This document shows positions 1-12,397 of a DNA stretch of 64,000 bases, one piece after another. The notes under the pieces were generated by a model, which was not told where the DNA came from, did not search any database, and saw nothing but the letters and a program-made list of their open reading frames with translations. The stretch lies in the NCBI RefSeq assembly GCF_021462225.1, contig NC_061795.1, forward strand, positions 1,054,001 to 1,118,000. Direction: 5' to 3'. Position 1 is the stretch's first letter. Each line of letters opens with the position of its first letter. The position numbers and the translations under genes were made by a program. The stretch is from Girardinichthys multiradiatus. Taxonomy: Eukaryota > Chordata > Actinopteri > Cyprinodontiformes > Goodeidae.

Positions 1-3000
1 TGTACCCTCCCTGGGACAGATGTCACTCTCGCCTGAGAAGGGGGCCATGATGATGGTGTTTCTGTGCTCAAACAGAGGCATGTTGTTGCTCAGAGCTCCA
101 TCCACATAGTGCTGAGAAAGAGGACGTTGGTATGAATGTAGATGAACAAAAGCTCCTTTCAGATTCTATGTTTGTTCCCTGATCAAAATGGGTTCTTTAG
201 TCTTCAAAATACACTGGGAAGTCCCACCATAGAATAGGGGGGTTGAAGTTAACCAAACAATATTACTGATCCACCTCGAGAGGTGGTCAAAATCCCGTAA
301 CCACTATAAAACGTACAGGGTAAAATGCAATTGTAGAACGAGTGTGACAGTAATCTGACACAAAGCTAAGAGCACAGTCCACATGTGTCCAGAATATAGC
401 CTTAGGATGACCCTCCAGTGTCCATCTGATCTGAGAATTACATTGGCCAGCAGGATCTGATGCAGATAATATGTTGAGAACACATTTTCTTGTATTGAAA
501 GCAAAACAAGCATTCACAGTTTGATTTCTGCAGTTTAACTTGTGTCACATTCTCAACATGAGGACTGCCAGCATGAGGACCATGACACAGAGATGGGCCA
601 GATACAGGTGGAATCCCCTGCACATATCTTCAGCATTCTGCTTAGGTAAATGCTGCAAGTTTTTACAAACACACACGATTGAATAGTTGCATTCAGTCAT
701 GATAATGTGCTGGAATACATTGAGCTCCTGAGAGGAATGTATTCCCTGCCTAGGTGCTTGATTTTGCACACCAGTGGGCATGGATCTGATTGGAAAAGCT
801 CTGAATTTGGTGATTTGGAGGGATGAATCATTTTGGTAATATAGTGTATTAAGCAAATAATGTCCCTGCTCATGCCTATCTTATAGATTGTAATATCCTC
901 CACACTCTTACAAGAAACATTCATTCTCAAGACACAGTCCTCATAATCATTCCCAGAATTTTCTGATCCAGATCTGGAGGTTCCTCGCTGTAAAACCAGC
1001 AATCAGTAAGCTTCCACTAAGTGTCTAAAATGCAGATCTCTTTCCTGTTTTTTAAATCTTAACTTAAAACTACGCCTTTTGAAAATTTGATTTGAAAAAT
1101 GCCCATGAATGCCTTTGTTTGAACTTTTTTCAGTTTGCAACTTAATTTTCCAAATTGCGTTATTGTTTAATTTCTCACATTTGTTTCTTCCTTATTTGCT
1201 TGTGTCTAGTAAAGCAGCTTCAAATGTTTATTTGCTTACATGGTGTCATTAATAAAGCTGAGTTAAGTTTATCAAAGACATGAAAACAGTGCATAGGGAA
1301 CACACTCACCACTCCATGGTATGATGGTGGTATAAAGCCACAGTAGACAGGAAAGAAGCAGCTGCACATGAGAACCTGTAAAGAGGCCACAAAGCACACT
1401 CACTTAGCAACGGATAAACTTTCTGCAGCCTCCCCAAAACATTCAGTGGAGCTGAGGTTGAGAGTATGTTTAAGTACTGCATCCCAGCATTGTACTCCAG
1501 CTACAAAATGGCACACAGGACACCCCTGCAGAGGATAGTGAGGGGAGCTGAGACCCTACCTCTGTCAGGAACTGTTTTAGATTGCCAGAACAAGGGGATA
1601 ACTTCTTCCTCCACGTTTAGTACCGTTGCCATCAGGATACGGCAACATCAAATGCACCACCCCATTGCTACAGACCTTTCTGCTTCAAGCCATTCAAATT
1701 CGTCGCTGGTTATTATTATTATTCGGCCCGAGCAGGAAAACTGCAAGGGCCTATTGTAATCGCTCGAATTCTTCTTATTATTCCGTTGCCTCTTTGCGGG
1801 GCAATATGGGGACTTTGCCATAACCAAAAAGTCACCAAACTTCACCCAAAATTGTCCCCCGCATGAAATTCTTGATCTTTAATGTCGTCGTCAGTGGGCG
1901 TGGCCAAACCACTTAGCCACGCCCCCAAATGTGAGATAGCCCGAACCGTAAGTAGTACAGATCTGAAATTCGGCACAATGCTAGAGCACCTCAAAACAAG
2001 AAAAAAGTCCCTTGGGGGTATGCCCTAAAATGAACAGGAAGTCGGCCATTTTGGGTCAAAGGCCAATTTTTCGCCGTTTCTCACTTTTACTCACCTCGAA
2101 CTTTAACGAACTCCTCCTAGGGATTTTGAGCTATATTTGGTCATATTTGGTCAACATGCAGTTAAGGGATGGGGGATTAAAAGTGATCAAAATCGTGAGT
2201 TTTTGGCCATGTTTAGGGGGCGTGGCCGGGACACGAACTTGGCGTTTGCGCCAAAAGTGAAAAATTGCAATAACCTTCCCAAATAAATTCCAAATCACAC
2301 CAAAGTTGGCATGAACGAGGAGCTTCGGGTTCCCGACAATCCTATGGGGTCATATGCTGACATCACCAAAGCCACGCACCCTCAGAACAGGAAGTCACTT
2401 TTTTCACTTGGAAACGTGCCTCTCTGACCCTCTTGACCCAATCCACTTGAAAGTGTGTCAGAAGACAGATAACTAGTGGGTCTAACTTCGTTTGAGGCAC
2501 AGTGACTTTTCAGAAAAGCGCGTGGCCATAGCGGCACGGCAAAGTCAGACGTCACGCCATGGCCATACGTTTGCCTCTAATTTCCACATAGATCATCTGA
2601 TCTGCACCAAATTCAATGTGATTGATCCTTGTCCAGTCCCCAACAGAGATCTGATGACATATTCGGTGGGCGTGGCCTAATTCGTCCACAGCGCCCCCTA
2701 GAATATTTCAAAAAATCAGCCCCAAGCCATACTTTGACCGAGGAATCTGAAATGTGGTAAACTTATGTATCTTCTCAGGACCTACAAAAAAGTCTCTTGG
2801 AGCATTGGTCCAAAACCAACAGGAAGTCGGCCATTTTTGATTGAAGTTGCCATTTTGACCCAGTTTTGCCCGTTTCTAGCCCGCATATCTGAGCGAACTC
2901 CTCCTACAGCTTTTGATTTAGAGACTTGAAAATCACTCAGTTTACTCTTAAGGGATTGGGAATCAAAAGTTATCAAAAGCTTTTGGATACATGAAAGCGT

Positions 3001-4993
3001 GTGGGCGTGGCCACGCCTCAAAATATGACAACTCGCCAAAAAACACTAAATGGACTTAGGTCCTACAAGGAAAGTCACAGACACATGAAACCTTCTGGGA
3101 TTGATCTGCCTCTAGGCCTCAACAATATTCACTGATCAGATGCTGACATCATCGAAGCCCCGCCCCCTGAAAACAGGAAGTAGCAAGTTTTCCTTTACAG
3201 AGTCAATGTTTGATGTTCTTCACCTAATCAATGTGAAAATGTCCCAAGTAACAGATAACATGATGCTCTTAGACAGTCGACAGTACTGACTGCTTTAGCT
3301 GGAGGGATTGAATATGATGGCGTGGCGTATTATGATGTCACGCCACGGCCATACGTTTGCCTCTAAATTACACATGCATGGTCCGATTCACTCCAAAATG
3401 AATATGCTTGATCTTTGTCAGCCCCCAAACAGCTCTATTGGATTACATTTAAATTTGGATCAACAGCGCCCCCTAGGACACTTCAAGGGCTATATCTCCC
3501 TCATTCATCATCGGATCCACTTGAAATGTAGTATACATGATCATGACTTAATGATGGACATGTTGACACAGTCAATTGATGATGTTGTTTTAGCCCCGCC
3601 CACAAACAAACAAGTGAGTGCAGCGTCCTTCTGGAAGGTCCGATTTACTTGAAATTTTGAATGCTTTTTGCCAGACCGAAACTCTGCATGACCGAAGATC
3701 ATATGACATGTTGCTCACAGTGCCACTTAGTGACGACGTGTTGAAGTGAAGCAGTGTCATCGTCGGTGGCGTGTATGAGGTGATGCCAGGCTCCTGCAGT
3801 CACTCGACAGCCTGAGTTGCGCTGAGGGGTGCGAGGGCCTTCAAAGCTGCTTGCAGGTTTCTAGTTATTATTATTATTATTATTATTATATTGTTGCACT
3901 ATATCATGTGTTTTAATCAGTTTTATTTATTTTGTTTTGCTGTCTGCCATTCAGTTATACAATGATACAAATGTTTAATGTGTTGCAGCCACAGCTCCTG
4001 ACACACTAAGCCCCAGCCTGACCATGTGTGATTGGTTGCCCAGTCCGTTCTACCTGAATGAGCTCCTCTCTGGTGTCAAACTTTGACACTAACACATTTC
4101 CTCCATCTGGCAGTCTGGTGAGGGACACATAGAGCCTACCCGTGGCCAGGATGTGGGCGTCCTCCGGAAGCTTTTCCAGCAGAGAGTCCCGTACCGTATG
4201 CAGCATCCTGAAGGTTGGGTGAAAAACTCCCAAAGTGTGCTTTCTGGCTCCCTTCGCCAGGTTCAAAATACTGAAACAGAGCTGTTCTGAGGAGCCAAAG
4301 ACATTGACACAGTTTTCAGGGACGTAGCAAATTACAGCTGCTTTTACTTGGTAATATTGGTTCTCAGAGGGTATGAGATGTGTTTTGTTTCCGCTAGTTT
4401 TTAAAATATATCTTTTTCATTACGTGTTAAACAATTTCCAAGCAACACAGCAATGACTTTGCCTACTGTTGTAAATACAGTGTTTTGCTCTCATTCACCT
4501 CTGTTATCTAGGAAAATAACGTGAACTTTGGAAATTGCCCTCATCTTTGCATGAGTTCAAAGGTTGTCAGTGAACTTGCAGAGTCAAGTATTAATAACAC
4601 CTGGTTTAAGATAATATTCTTTTGTATAATTTTGTGGAATTGTATATTCATGCAAGATTTTTTTTATACAGTAGAATTGTGTATCTGGAAAGAGTTAAAT
4701 AATGAAAATGTGATTATAACATTCAGATATTTAGATGTTAGAGAGATACTGAGCAGCCTAACTCTAGGGTGTACAGTAATTTACTTACCGATAGGAATCC
4801 CCACAGCCAGAGCTGCTGCCACTAGACAACCGGAGGAAGCTCCCCCAAATTTAGAGGCACCATGCACCAGCTGAGGGACCTGCTCAAGGATGCAGCTCAA
4901 AGCACCAACATAGTAGATACTCCTAAATCCACAGCCAGCAAAAGAGATGTTCCACTCCTCGGACAAATCAAACATTCTCCCTGAATCTTCCAT
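1..4993 (-). CDS. Patatin-like phospholipase (PNPLA2/3-type), copy 1, 3' end outside window
   Basis: Predicted patatin-fold lipid hydrolase or acyltransferase of the PNPLA2/PNPLA3 group, which acts at lipid droplets. Visible exons on the minus strand are 4993-4789, 4286-4054, 1375-1310 and 111 to beyond position 1. All junctions are GT-AG and in phase. Exon 1 carries the oxyanion-hole segment SFAGCGF and the nucleophile elbow GASSG with the catalytic Ser. Exon 2 has the family [20 protein letters not shown] strand, exon 3 the [14 protein letters not shown] segment, and exon 4 the catalytic Asp in YVDGALSNN followed by [10 protein letters not shown]. Two starts are possible: the first Met (4993) or Met7 (MFDLSEEW). 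Met7 aligns better with the start of the second copy and of known PNPLA2. The partial reading frame looks intact. The C-terminal half is missing because the window starts inside exon 4. PNPLA2 versus PNPLA3 cannot be settled from this part. Confidence 0.85.
1700..3890. repeat. Non-coding block built of two ~785-bp tandem units
   Basis: The block lies in intron 2 of pnpla copy 1. The segment GGAAGTCGGCCATT occurs at about 2038 and again near 2822. A second anchor, the run from GTCACGCCA through CATACGTTTGCCTCTAA, occurs at 2551 and 3337. GCGCCCCCTAG occurs near 2691 and 3466. Spacing is therefore about 775-786 bp, and the intervening sequence is similar in order but diverged. The block is bounded by TTATT-rich runs at about 1710-1725 and 3868-3890. 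Short ORFs inside are broken and show no protein family. It looks like a dispersed teleost repeat of unassigned class. Confidence 0.65.
3866..3890. repeat. (TTA)n microsatellite
   Basis: An uninterrupted run of TTA trinucleotides closes the right edge of the 785-bp tandem block. Confidence 0.9.
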
Positions 4994-7582
4994 TCAGAAG
5001 AACTCAGAATATTCTTATCATTTCAGTGATCCCCACAGTCCAGCTGTTTGCATCTGGATTCCTCTCTGGACTGAATGAACATGTGTTATCTTGATACATT
5101 TAGACAGTGAATGGGCAGGGCTTGGAATCAATTGTTACAAAACAGACAAAGTACAACCCTCTTACCCAGCTCACTCAACACCCCAACTACCCACACCCAC
5201 GCGAGCGCAAACATTTTTAGTAATCAAAACAGCTTAATGCCATGTGACCTTGTACTGATTCACAGTGTGTGAGGGGGAGATGTATTGCATAAGCAGACCA
5301 TGAACATTTCACCTGACTCATGCTTGGTTATGTGGGGCTAGCCTGTGTGTTTTCTCACATATCTGAAAAAGTACAAAAAAACTCAGGTGATACAAATAAT
5401 ACGATGGAAACTGGTGAACATACTTTTTGTAAACATCTGTATTATGTAACAAAAAACCGACTTTTGGTCTGGAATAAGTTAGGACACCCCCACATTTAAT
5501 CACAGTTGGAATAACTAAAAACACACAGGCATCAGACATCAGGTGCACAAGAAGAAGAAGAGTTCTGTCCTCAGACATTTAATAGTACCTGTTCTCCTGG
5601 CTGCTGAGGTGAGAGTCAACACCAAGGTGAGATCCAAAGAGTTTTCAGATGCCCTCAGAAAAAGGATTGTAGCAGATTAATATCCAGGCTGCTTGCTGGC
5701 CATGACTCTCCAGTTTACTATTTATCTATTTATCTTTGCTAAATGTCAGAATAATAAGAGAGAAAGGTTTTTAGATATTTATTTTACTTTCCTCAAATTC
5801 AGAGATTTGCATACTTTAAGATTACTTGTTAATTGCAATGATGAGGTGATGGTATTGTGAGCATGAGTTATACGGAGGCCCACCGGTTAATTATTTTAAA
5901 ACTAAACCTCAGACACATTTCCTCCTTGTAACATCACAAAATAACCAAAAGAAATCAGGCAAAATATCAGGAAAAGACAATTTTTCAGGCGCCACATTTA
6001 ACAGTTATATGCTAGTAAAAAAAAACTCATGGACTGGAAGCATACTGGGAGTCAGAGATTAGTGTCTTGGTGTGAAATATCCGTGTTAACCCCAGTAAAA
6101 AGAGAAATTCCTTGTGAAGATGCTGGCTGAAGCTGGTAAGAGAGCAGCCTGATCCACAATGAAATGGGTCGTGTACTGAGATTTAATGAAAAGCGTTTTA
6201 GAGAAGAAGTAGTAGTTCCAAAAGCAACATAATAAAGCCAGATCACAGTTTGCAAATACTCTCAGGGACAAAGACCTTCATTTTAACGATGGTAATGATT
6301 AGTATTATTGGAACATAAAGTTAAAGGTGAAAGCTTGCAACCCTACAATTGCCATCCCAGCTGTGAAATATGAGAGTGATAGTATCATGTTATGGGGGTA
6401 TTTTCCCAGAGAAATGACAAAAATAGCAAACTAGATGTTATCATCAGGAAAGAACATAATGTGGAAGGAACATCAAGACATCAGCCAGTAAGTTTCTTCT
6501 TAAGGCGTAATGCTTTGAGTTTTCTCTCCTAATGCTTATTTTTCCTTCTGTCTTCTGGGATGTTTCCCCTTTGTCCCCTTCCCCTTTTCTGTTTGCCTGT
6601 GCACCAGATTTGAGTCAGCACAGCCTAAAAAACAACCAGCATCTTTTGTTGCACTCTTTGTGTGAACTGGACAACTTTTTTGCAGAATTGGACTTCTGCA
6701 GGTATTTATTTTGAAAATGCACATACAAAATGTGCAATTAATGACAACAAAGTCATTTGTAAAAAATTTTGACAAAGCAGGCATGTTCAGCTGTTAAACT
6801 ACATGCCATGTTCAGTTTAATCTTTTTCCAAAAAAAAAAACAAATTTCCAGTTTACCATTGTTTTTTGTTCAATGTTGTTAGTTTTGTGTTCTTTTTCCA
6901 TTTTCTTATGCAAAAGTAATATTTAAACACGTAGTTGTCGCTCACATTCTCCAATCTGGTCACTGTTCACTTTATTGTTCATTTGTTTCTAGAAAACTGC
7001 ATTAAACTCACTTAAGGCCATAGTTCCTACAAAGCATGAGCATTAAGACTGCAAACATTTGCTTTGGCTAAATGGGGGGCAGCAGGTAAAAGCAATAAGT
7101 TGTTTTGAATGAGTGCAAAGTAAATGAGAGACTTGTTAGGAAGGTTATAACAAATTTTATCGTCAAACTCAAATGATGAGTGAGAGATTTTATGTGGAAA
7201 ACCATCATTTTTCATCTGCCGCAACTGCTTTAATCAAAAAAACTTTGCACAATAATTATATAACTTATGATTACATACATTATGACTCTGCATCCATATT
7301 ACCTATTTGCAAAAAAAAAAAAATAGGAGATTGTCACTTTCGGTAAATTAAGAAAGATTTAATCAGTATAGTATAAAAATAGATAAATACTACCCAAATG
7401 TTTTAGCTTAATAGAAAACCTGAAACTTGAGAAGGACACATGACAAGAGATCAGACATTTTCTTTAATAGAACCATCATAAAACATACAACATGTATTAT
7501 ATTCATAACGTCGGGGTTACCATTTAAGTGCAATATTAAAAAAAATGAGTTAACTTCCAAAAAACAGCTGTACATCTTCAGA
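4994..7582. other. Intergenic stretch upstream of pnpla copy 1, with Tc1-like debris
   Basis: No gene is seen here. The part at about 5310-6490 resembles a decayed Tc1-like element, for example the segment near 6360-6400 that matches the usual 'vital for transposase GG-x-x-MVWG' coding stretch with many changes. The rest is AT-rich with short ORFs that encode nothing recognisable. Confidence 0.45.
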
Positions 7583-8399
7583 TTATTTGGGGTTTAACGT
7601 TTGCTCCGATCTCAAATTTCGGAGCAGACCCAGAGCTCCGCCTAAACCCCAGCCTCTCACTTCATCTGGAGGTGACTTCACTGTGGCTTCATCAGTCCCA
7701 GAGCTGGCATTGGTAAAGGTACTGCTGCAGGCCAGAGCGCCTTCTGGACTCTCCAGGAAAGCATTCATTTCCTCTTTTCTTTCACACAGGTGCAAGTCAG
7801 ATGGAAGGCTTGAGCATCTGCGCAGTCATGTTTGACTGGGGAGAAAAGAGAAAACTTACATAAAGAAATGTTTCATAATTCCCCAAGTTTTAGTTTGGCT
7901 TTACAAAAATTAGGTCTGTTGATTGGATGCAATGCTGCATTCGTGACATACTGTAAAGATAACTCCAAAAAAAGCTGATATCATACAACTCCTACTATAC
8001 ATCATGGTCCAACTTTGGTCAAAAGTTTTATTTATTGGTGTTGAAGGGTAGCAAAACTTATCTGTAGTCAAAACAAAATAACCTGTCAAAATTAAAGTGT
8101 TTACCAACCTGATTATTAATGAACAATTGAATGTAGAAGAGATTTCATCCATTGCTTTGCCTATCTGGATGGAATTCTTTGTGGTGGCACTGCACCAGCA
8201 TTGAAAGTGAATTTTATATTAAACAAGAAGCATTTTCTTTCTTGCAACTGGTATGTTTTTTTTTATCCATTTCAGCAAACCAACAGTGCAGAATAAAACT
8301 TACACATGTTCGGCTGTTAGTAGAATGGATGGATTAGATTCAAAGGTTCCTGTTTAAGATTAATTATTTGAATTTCAGTCAAAGTGAAATTTACTAACA
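7583..8399. other. Region downstream of the pnpla pseudogene, possible 3' exon debris
   Basis: A minus-strand open stretch at 7583-7795 is GC-richer than its surroundings and ends in a stop. A CCCCAG acceptor-like site lies at about 7840, but the frame joining it to this open stretch meets a stop, so I cannot support it as the last pnpla exon. Nothing else is recognisable. Confidence 0.25.
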
Positions 8400-8949
8400 G
8401 TTTCCTCCAGGTGGGTCCTGGTCACCCTGTTCAAGTCTTCCAAGTTGACGTGGATGCTGACGTTGTTGAAGTTCACCTCGTGGAAGGTAAGCGTGCTCGC
8501 TCTGGGGCAGATTGTAATTGTTCTTCCAAGCTGACAGCGAGGCAGGTTGTCACTAACAGCACCATCCACATAATACTGAGAGGAATAAAAGTCAGTAAGC
8601 TGACTTCAGGTCGTTACTGTCTTTGTTACAGTGGTGATGAGAAATATGAAAGCACTCATCATGGGCAATAAAATCCTAATTATTTTTGGTATTTTCACAA
8701 CATGTTGGTACTCTGCTTTTTTCATGGTAGGGTTGGTAGACGCACAAGTTTGAATTTAATGGGAATTTTCTCAAATCCACAAATGCTGAAAACTACACAT
8801 ACACCCCCATTAATATTTGGATACATTTCACTTACCAAGTATCACATAAACCACATGCTTTTTGTTCCCATCAATCAGCAGCAGAGATGATTCTGGGGTG
8901 TGGGTGGACCATTCTCCTTGGCACAACTGGTAGAATTTAAATGGGTTGG

Positions 8950-9485
8950 TTTCTTAGCATGGACTCTGCCTTTGAGCGTAGATCATACATTTTAAGCACA
9001 GTTGAAGTAAGTCCCATCCCAGAAGCTTAATGTTAGCCTCCTTATCCATTCAAAAATCTGATTTTATGTGTGTTATAGATCCAGCTGGAAAGCCCAGCTG
9101 TGCCCAAGCGTCAACCATCAAACCCCAAATGTCCACCCTCAGATTACTTTGTAGTTAGGACGTTCAGGTACACTGAAGCTAGAGCATGCCATAAACTGGA
9201 AACTGTGGAGACACCAGTGAGCCTGTCCACAGGGAAGCAAGTTTAATATTAGTGAAGACTTAGAGGATGCCTACCAAGAAAGACGTTCTTACTTCACAAT
9301 CAGTATGCTCAAGCTTCTCTTGAAATTTGCATCTACCGGACTATCCGAATGCCTTCTGGAGAAATGGTTTAGATGAGACAAAGGCAAAGCTATTTGGCAA
9401 CAATGATGAAATATGATTGTGGGAGTAAAAGCGATGCTTTCCAACCTAAGAGCTCTGTCCCAACTGTCAAACATAGTTGAGGTAG
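8950..9485 (+). mobile_element. Decayed Tc1-like transposon fragment
   Basis: The sequence shares wording and order with the debris at 42770-43560, including the 'CATGGACTCTGC' and 'GAAGC(C)TAATGTTAGCC' segments and the later transposase-like remnants. No open transposase frame remains. It belongs to the old Tc1-like layer of this locus. Confidence 0.45.
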
Positions 9486-9510
9486 CATTATGCTCAGGGT
9501 CTCTTTAAGC

Positions 9511-9553
9511 GTCAGTGGTGCTGGTACAATAAACAAGTACCAGCACCACTGAC
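9511..9553. repeat. Perfect 17-bp inverted repeat (hairpin)
   Basis: The arms at 9511-9527 and 9537-9553 are exact reverse complements, separated by a 9-nt loop. It could fold into a stable stem. No gene or terminator role is evident. Confidence 0.9.
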
Positions 9554-9649
9554 CTACAAAGGCCTACAAAACATGTGGCGTACAAAAACATGTCCTTCCT
9601 CAGCAATTTATTAAGGGACATATATTCATATATGGGTTGGAGTGGAGGG

Positions 9650-10378
9650 ATGCATGGTGGCGCAGTGGGTAGCGCTGTTGCCTTGCCTTGCAGCAAGAAG
9701 GTTCTGGGTCTGATTCCCGGCCTAGGTTAATTGATTTCTCTAAATTGCCCTTAGGTGTGTGAATGAGTGTATGCTTGGTTGTTTGTGTGTTGCCCTGCAA
9801 TGGACTGGCGGCCTGTCCAGGGTGTACCCCGCCCATAAACTACAGGAGATAGGTGTTGGAATAATTGTATATAGATTTCTTATAACCTTTCATGTTGTAT
9901 GTGTAAATAAACATGTGATGAGTTGTTTGCAGGCAAGGAGGAAAGGTGGAATCGAGACGATGCAGTCACAGTTGAGGACATCACAAAGACAACAGCTGAT
10001 TGTGCTGAACAAAGATCGCACATATCTTAAGATTATGGAGACAATGCAAGCGTGTTAGTACAGGATAATGGTGTGCATGATCTATGTCATGTTGCTGTTG
10101 TTTGTTTTCCCCCATCCTTCAGAGCAGCAACGTTCATTGTAACTAGAGACCACCCTAAATAAAAAGAGGATTTGGAGAGATGGTTTTCAGAGCGGTAGGA
10201 GATTTGTAACTGAAAGCACATCTCTGTCCATTCTCCTCACAGAGAGTAAGAAACTAATTATCTTGTCTTTCTCTTCTTTTTGTGATATTATAAGTATTTT
10301 AGTTTGATTGAACCTGACAATAGGCACCAGCTCGCCGCGACCCACTATGGATGAAGCGCTATAGAAAATGACTGACTG
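9650..10378 (+). repeat. Dispersed 'GGTGGCGCAGTGGGTAGC' repeat, split by a solo LTR
   Basis: This is a copy of a high-copy teleost repeat also found at 22590-22940, 37555-37918 and partly at 52205-52390. It has the GGTGGCGCAG…GTAGC head, the CCTTGCAGCAAG box and the GCCCTGC(A/G)ATGGACTGGCG segment. The 5' part is 9650-9853 and the 3' part resumes at 10320-10378 after the inserted LTR. The head loosely resembles a tRNA-type A box, but I cannot say whether the family is SINE-derived or a non-autonomous DNA element. Confidence 0.7.
9854..10319. mobile_element. Solo LTR, 466 bp, 5-bp TSD ATAGG
   Basis: The segment begins TGTTGGAATAATTG and ends GAACCTGACA, the TG…CA form of an LTR. The flanks are ATAGG at 9849-9853 and ATAGG at 10320-10324, an exact 5-bp target duplication. 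Removing it restores the dispersed repeat around it. AATAAA-type signals lie inside. No internal coding region or second LTR is present, so it is a solo LTR left by LTR-LTR recombination. The family (gypsy or retroviral) is not determined. Confidence 0.85.
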
Positions 10379-10406
10379 GTTGGAGTGTATGCATAAACTT
10401 GAATTA

Positions 10407-12016
10407 CAGGTCCTTCTCAAAATATTAGCATATTGTGATAAAGTTCATTATTTTCCATAATGTCATGATGAAAATGTAACATTCATATATTGTAGATTCA
10501 TTGCACACTAACTGAAATATTTCAGGTCTTTTATTGTCTTAATACGGATGATTTTGGCATACAGCTCATGAAAACCCAAAATTCCTATCTCACAAAATTA
10601 GCATATTTCATCTGACCAATAAAAGAAAAGTGTTTTTAATACAAAAAACGTCAACCTTCAAATAATCATGTACAGTTATGCACTCAATACTTGGTCGGGA
10701 ATCCTTTGGCAGAAATGACTGCTTCAATGCGGCGTGGCATGGAGGCAATCAGCCTGTGGCACTGCTGAGGTCTTATGGAGGCCCAGGATGCTTCGATAGC
10801 GGCCTTTAGCTCATCCAGAGTGTTGGGTCTTGAGTCTCTCAACGTTCTCTTCACAATATCCCACAGATTCTCTATGGGGTTCAGGTCAGGAGAGTTGGCA
10901 GGCCAATTGAGCACAGTGATACCATGGTCAGTAAACCATTTACCAGTGGTTTTGGCACTGTGAGCAGGTGCCAGGTCGTGCTGAAAAATGAAATCTTCAT
11001 TTCCATAAAGCTTTTCAGCAGATGGAAGCATGAAGTGCTCCAAAATCTCCTGATAGCTAGCTGCATTGACCCTGCCCTTGATAAAACACAGTGGACCAAC
11101 ACCAGCAGCTGACACGGCACCCCAGACCATCACTGACTGTGGGTACTTGACACTGGACTTCTGGCATTTTGGCATTTCCTTCTCCCCAGTCTTCCTCCAG
11201 ACTCTGGCACCTTGATTTCTGAATGACATGCAGAATTTGCTTTCATCCGAAAAAAGTACTTTGGACCACTGAGCAACAGTCCAGTGCTGCTTCTCTGTAG
11301 CCCAGGTCAGGCGCTTCTGCCGCTGTTTCTGGTTCAAAAGTGGCTTGACCTGGGGAATGCGGCACCTGTAGCCCATTTCCTGCACACGCCTGTGCACGGT
11401 GGCTCTGGATGTTTCTACTCCAGACTCAGTCCACTGCTTCCGCAGGTCTCCCAAGGTCTGGAATCAGCCCTTCTCCACAATCTTCCTCAGGGTCCGGTCA
11501 CCTCTTCTCGTTGTGCAGCGTTTTCTGCCACACTTTTTCCTTCCCACAGACTTCCCACTGAGGTGCCTTGATACAGCACTCTGGAAACAGCCTATTCGTT
11601 CAGAAATGTCTTTCTGTGTCTTACCCTCTTGCTTGAGGGTGTCAATAGTGGCCTTCTGGACAGCAGTCAGGTCGGCAGTCTTACCCATGATTGGGGTTTT
11701 GAGTGATGAACCAGGCTGGGAGTTTTAAAGGCCTCAGGAATCTTTTGCAGGTGTTTAGAGTTAACTTGTTGATTCAGATGATTAGGTTCATAGCTCGTTT
11801 AGAGACCCTTTTAATGATATGCTAATTTTGTGAGATAGGAATTTTGGGTTTTCATGAGCTGTATGCCAAAATCATCCATATTAAGACAATAAAAGACCTG
11901 AAATATTTCAGTTAGTGTGCAATGAATCTAAAATATATGAATGTTAAATTTTCATCATGACATTATGGAAAATAATGAACTTTATCACAATATGCTAATA
12001 TTTTGAGAAGGACCTG
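10407..12016 (-). mobile_element. Tc1/mariner transposon, copy A, near-complete
   Basis: A 1610-bp element with about 200-bp terminal inverted repeats starting CAGGTCCTTCTCAAAATATT, flanked by TA at 10405-10406 and 12017-12018. It encodes a Tc1-type transposase on the minus strand. It is nearly identical to copy B at 31883-33493, which lies in the opposite orientation, so both arrived recently. It sits in the intron between exons 3 and 4 of the pnpla pseudogene. Confidence 0.95.
10684..11688 (-). pseudogene. Tc1 transposase, one internal stop
   Basis: DNA-cutting transposase of the Tc1 family, 335 codons including stop, inside Tc1 copy A. The N-terminal part (MGKTADLTAVQK…) is the paired-like helix-turn-helix DNA-binding region. 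The DDE catalytic core shows LFSDESKF, FQHDLAPAHSA and NPIENLW for the two Asp and the Glu. A TGA at 11464-11466 replaces the Arg codon CGA that copy B keeps (…EKGRFQ…). This is a C-to-T change at a CpG and the only obvious lesion. The frame is otherwise open from ATG to stop. The protein cannot be made full length without readthrough. Confidence 0.9.
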
Positions 12017-12397
12017 TATTATACACAATTTGACCTTTTGTGGATTAGAGAAAATTCACAATAACCTTTGAAAAATTTTAATGAGAGTTAATGTGAATTT
12101 TGTTTTCCAGAATCGCTGAATCTGTTATTCAACACATTCTTTGAACCTCATGGCTTTAATTGTGTTTAGTTGTGTGTGGTGCAGGTTGAGGTTTGATAGT
12201 TCACTCACCACTCCACGGTAGGTGGGTGAACAACACCACAGTAGAGTGGGACAAAGCAGCTGCATATGAGGACCTGGACAAAGAAGATTTCAGTAGCTCA
12301 AATACAACTTTACCAACAAAAGGCTGGTTTGTCTTCCACCTATTTACATATCCTTTTAATATCACCTTTCAAAATGTCTATAGTCCATTTCAACATA

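Noticed and set aside
1466..1759. 97-codon plus-strand frame
   Set aside because: It runs into the TTA-rich border of the tandem block and has no family features.
7583..7850. Possible last exon of the pnpla pseudogene
   Set aside because: The open stretch has no PNPLA similarity that I can see, and the frame from the nearest acceptor hits a stop.
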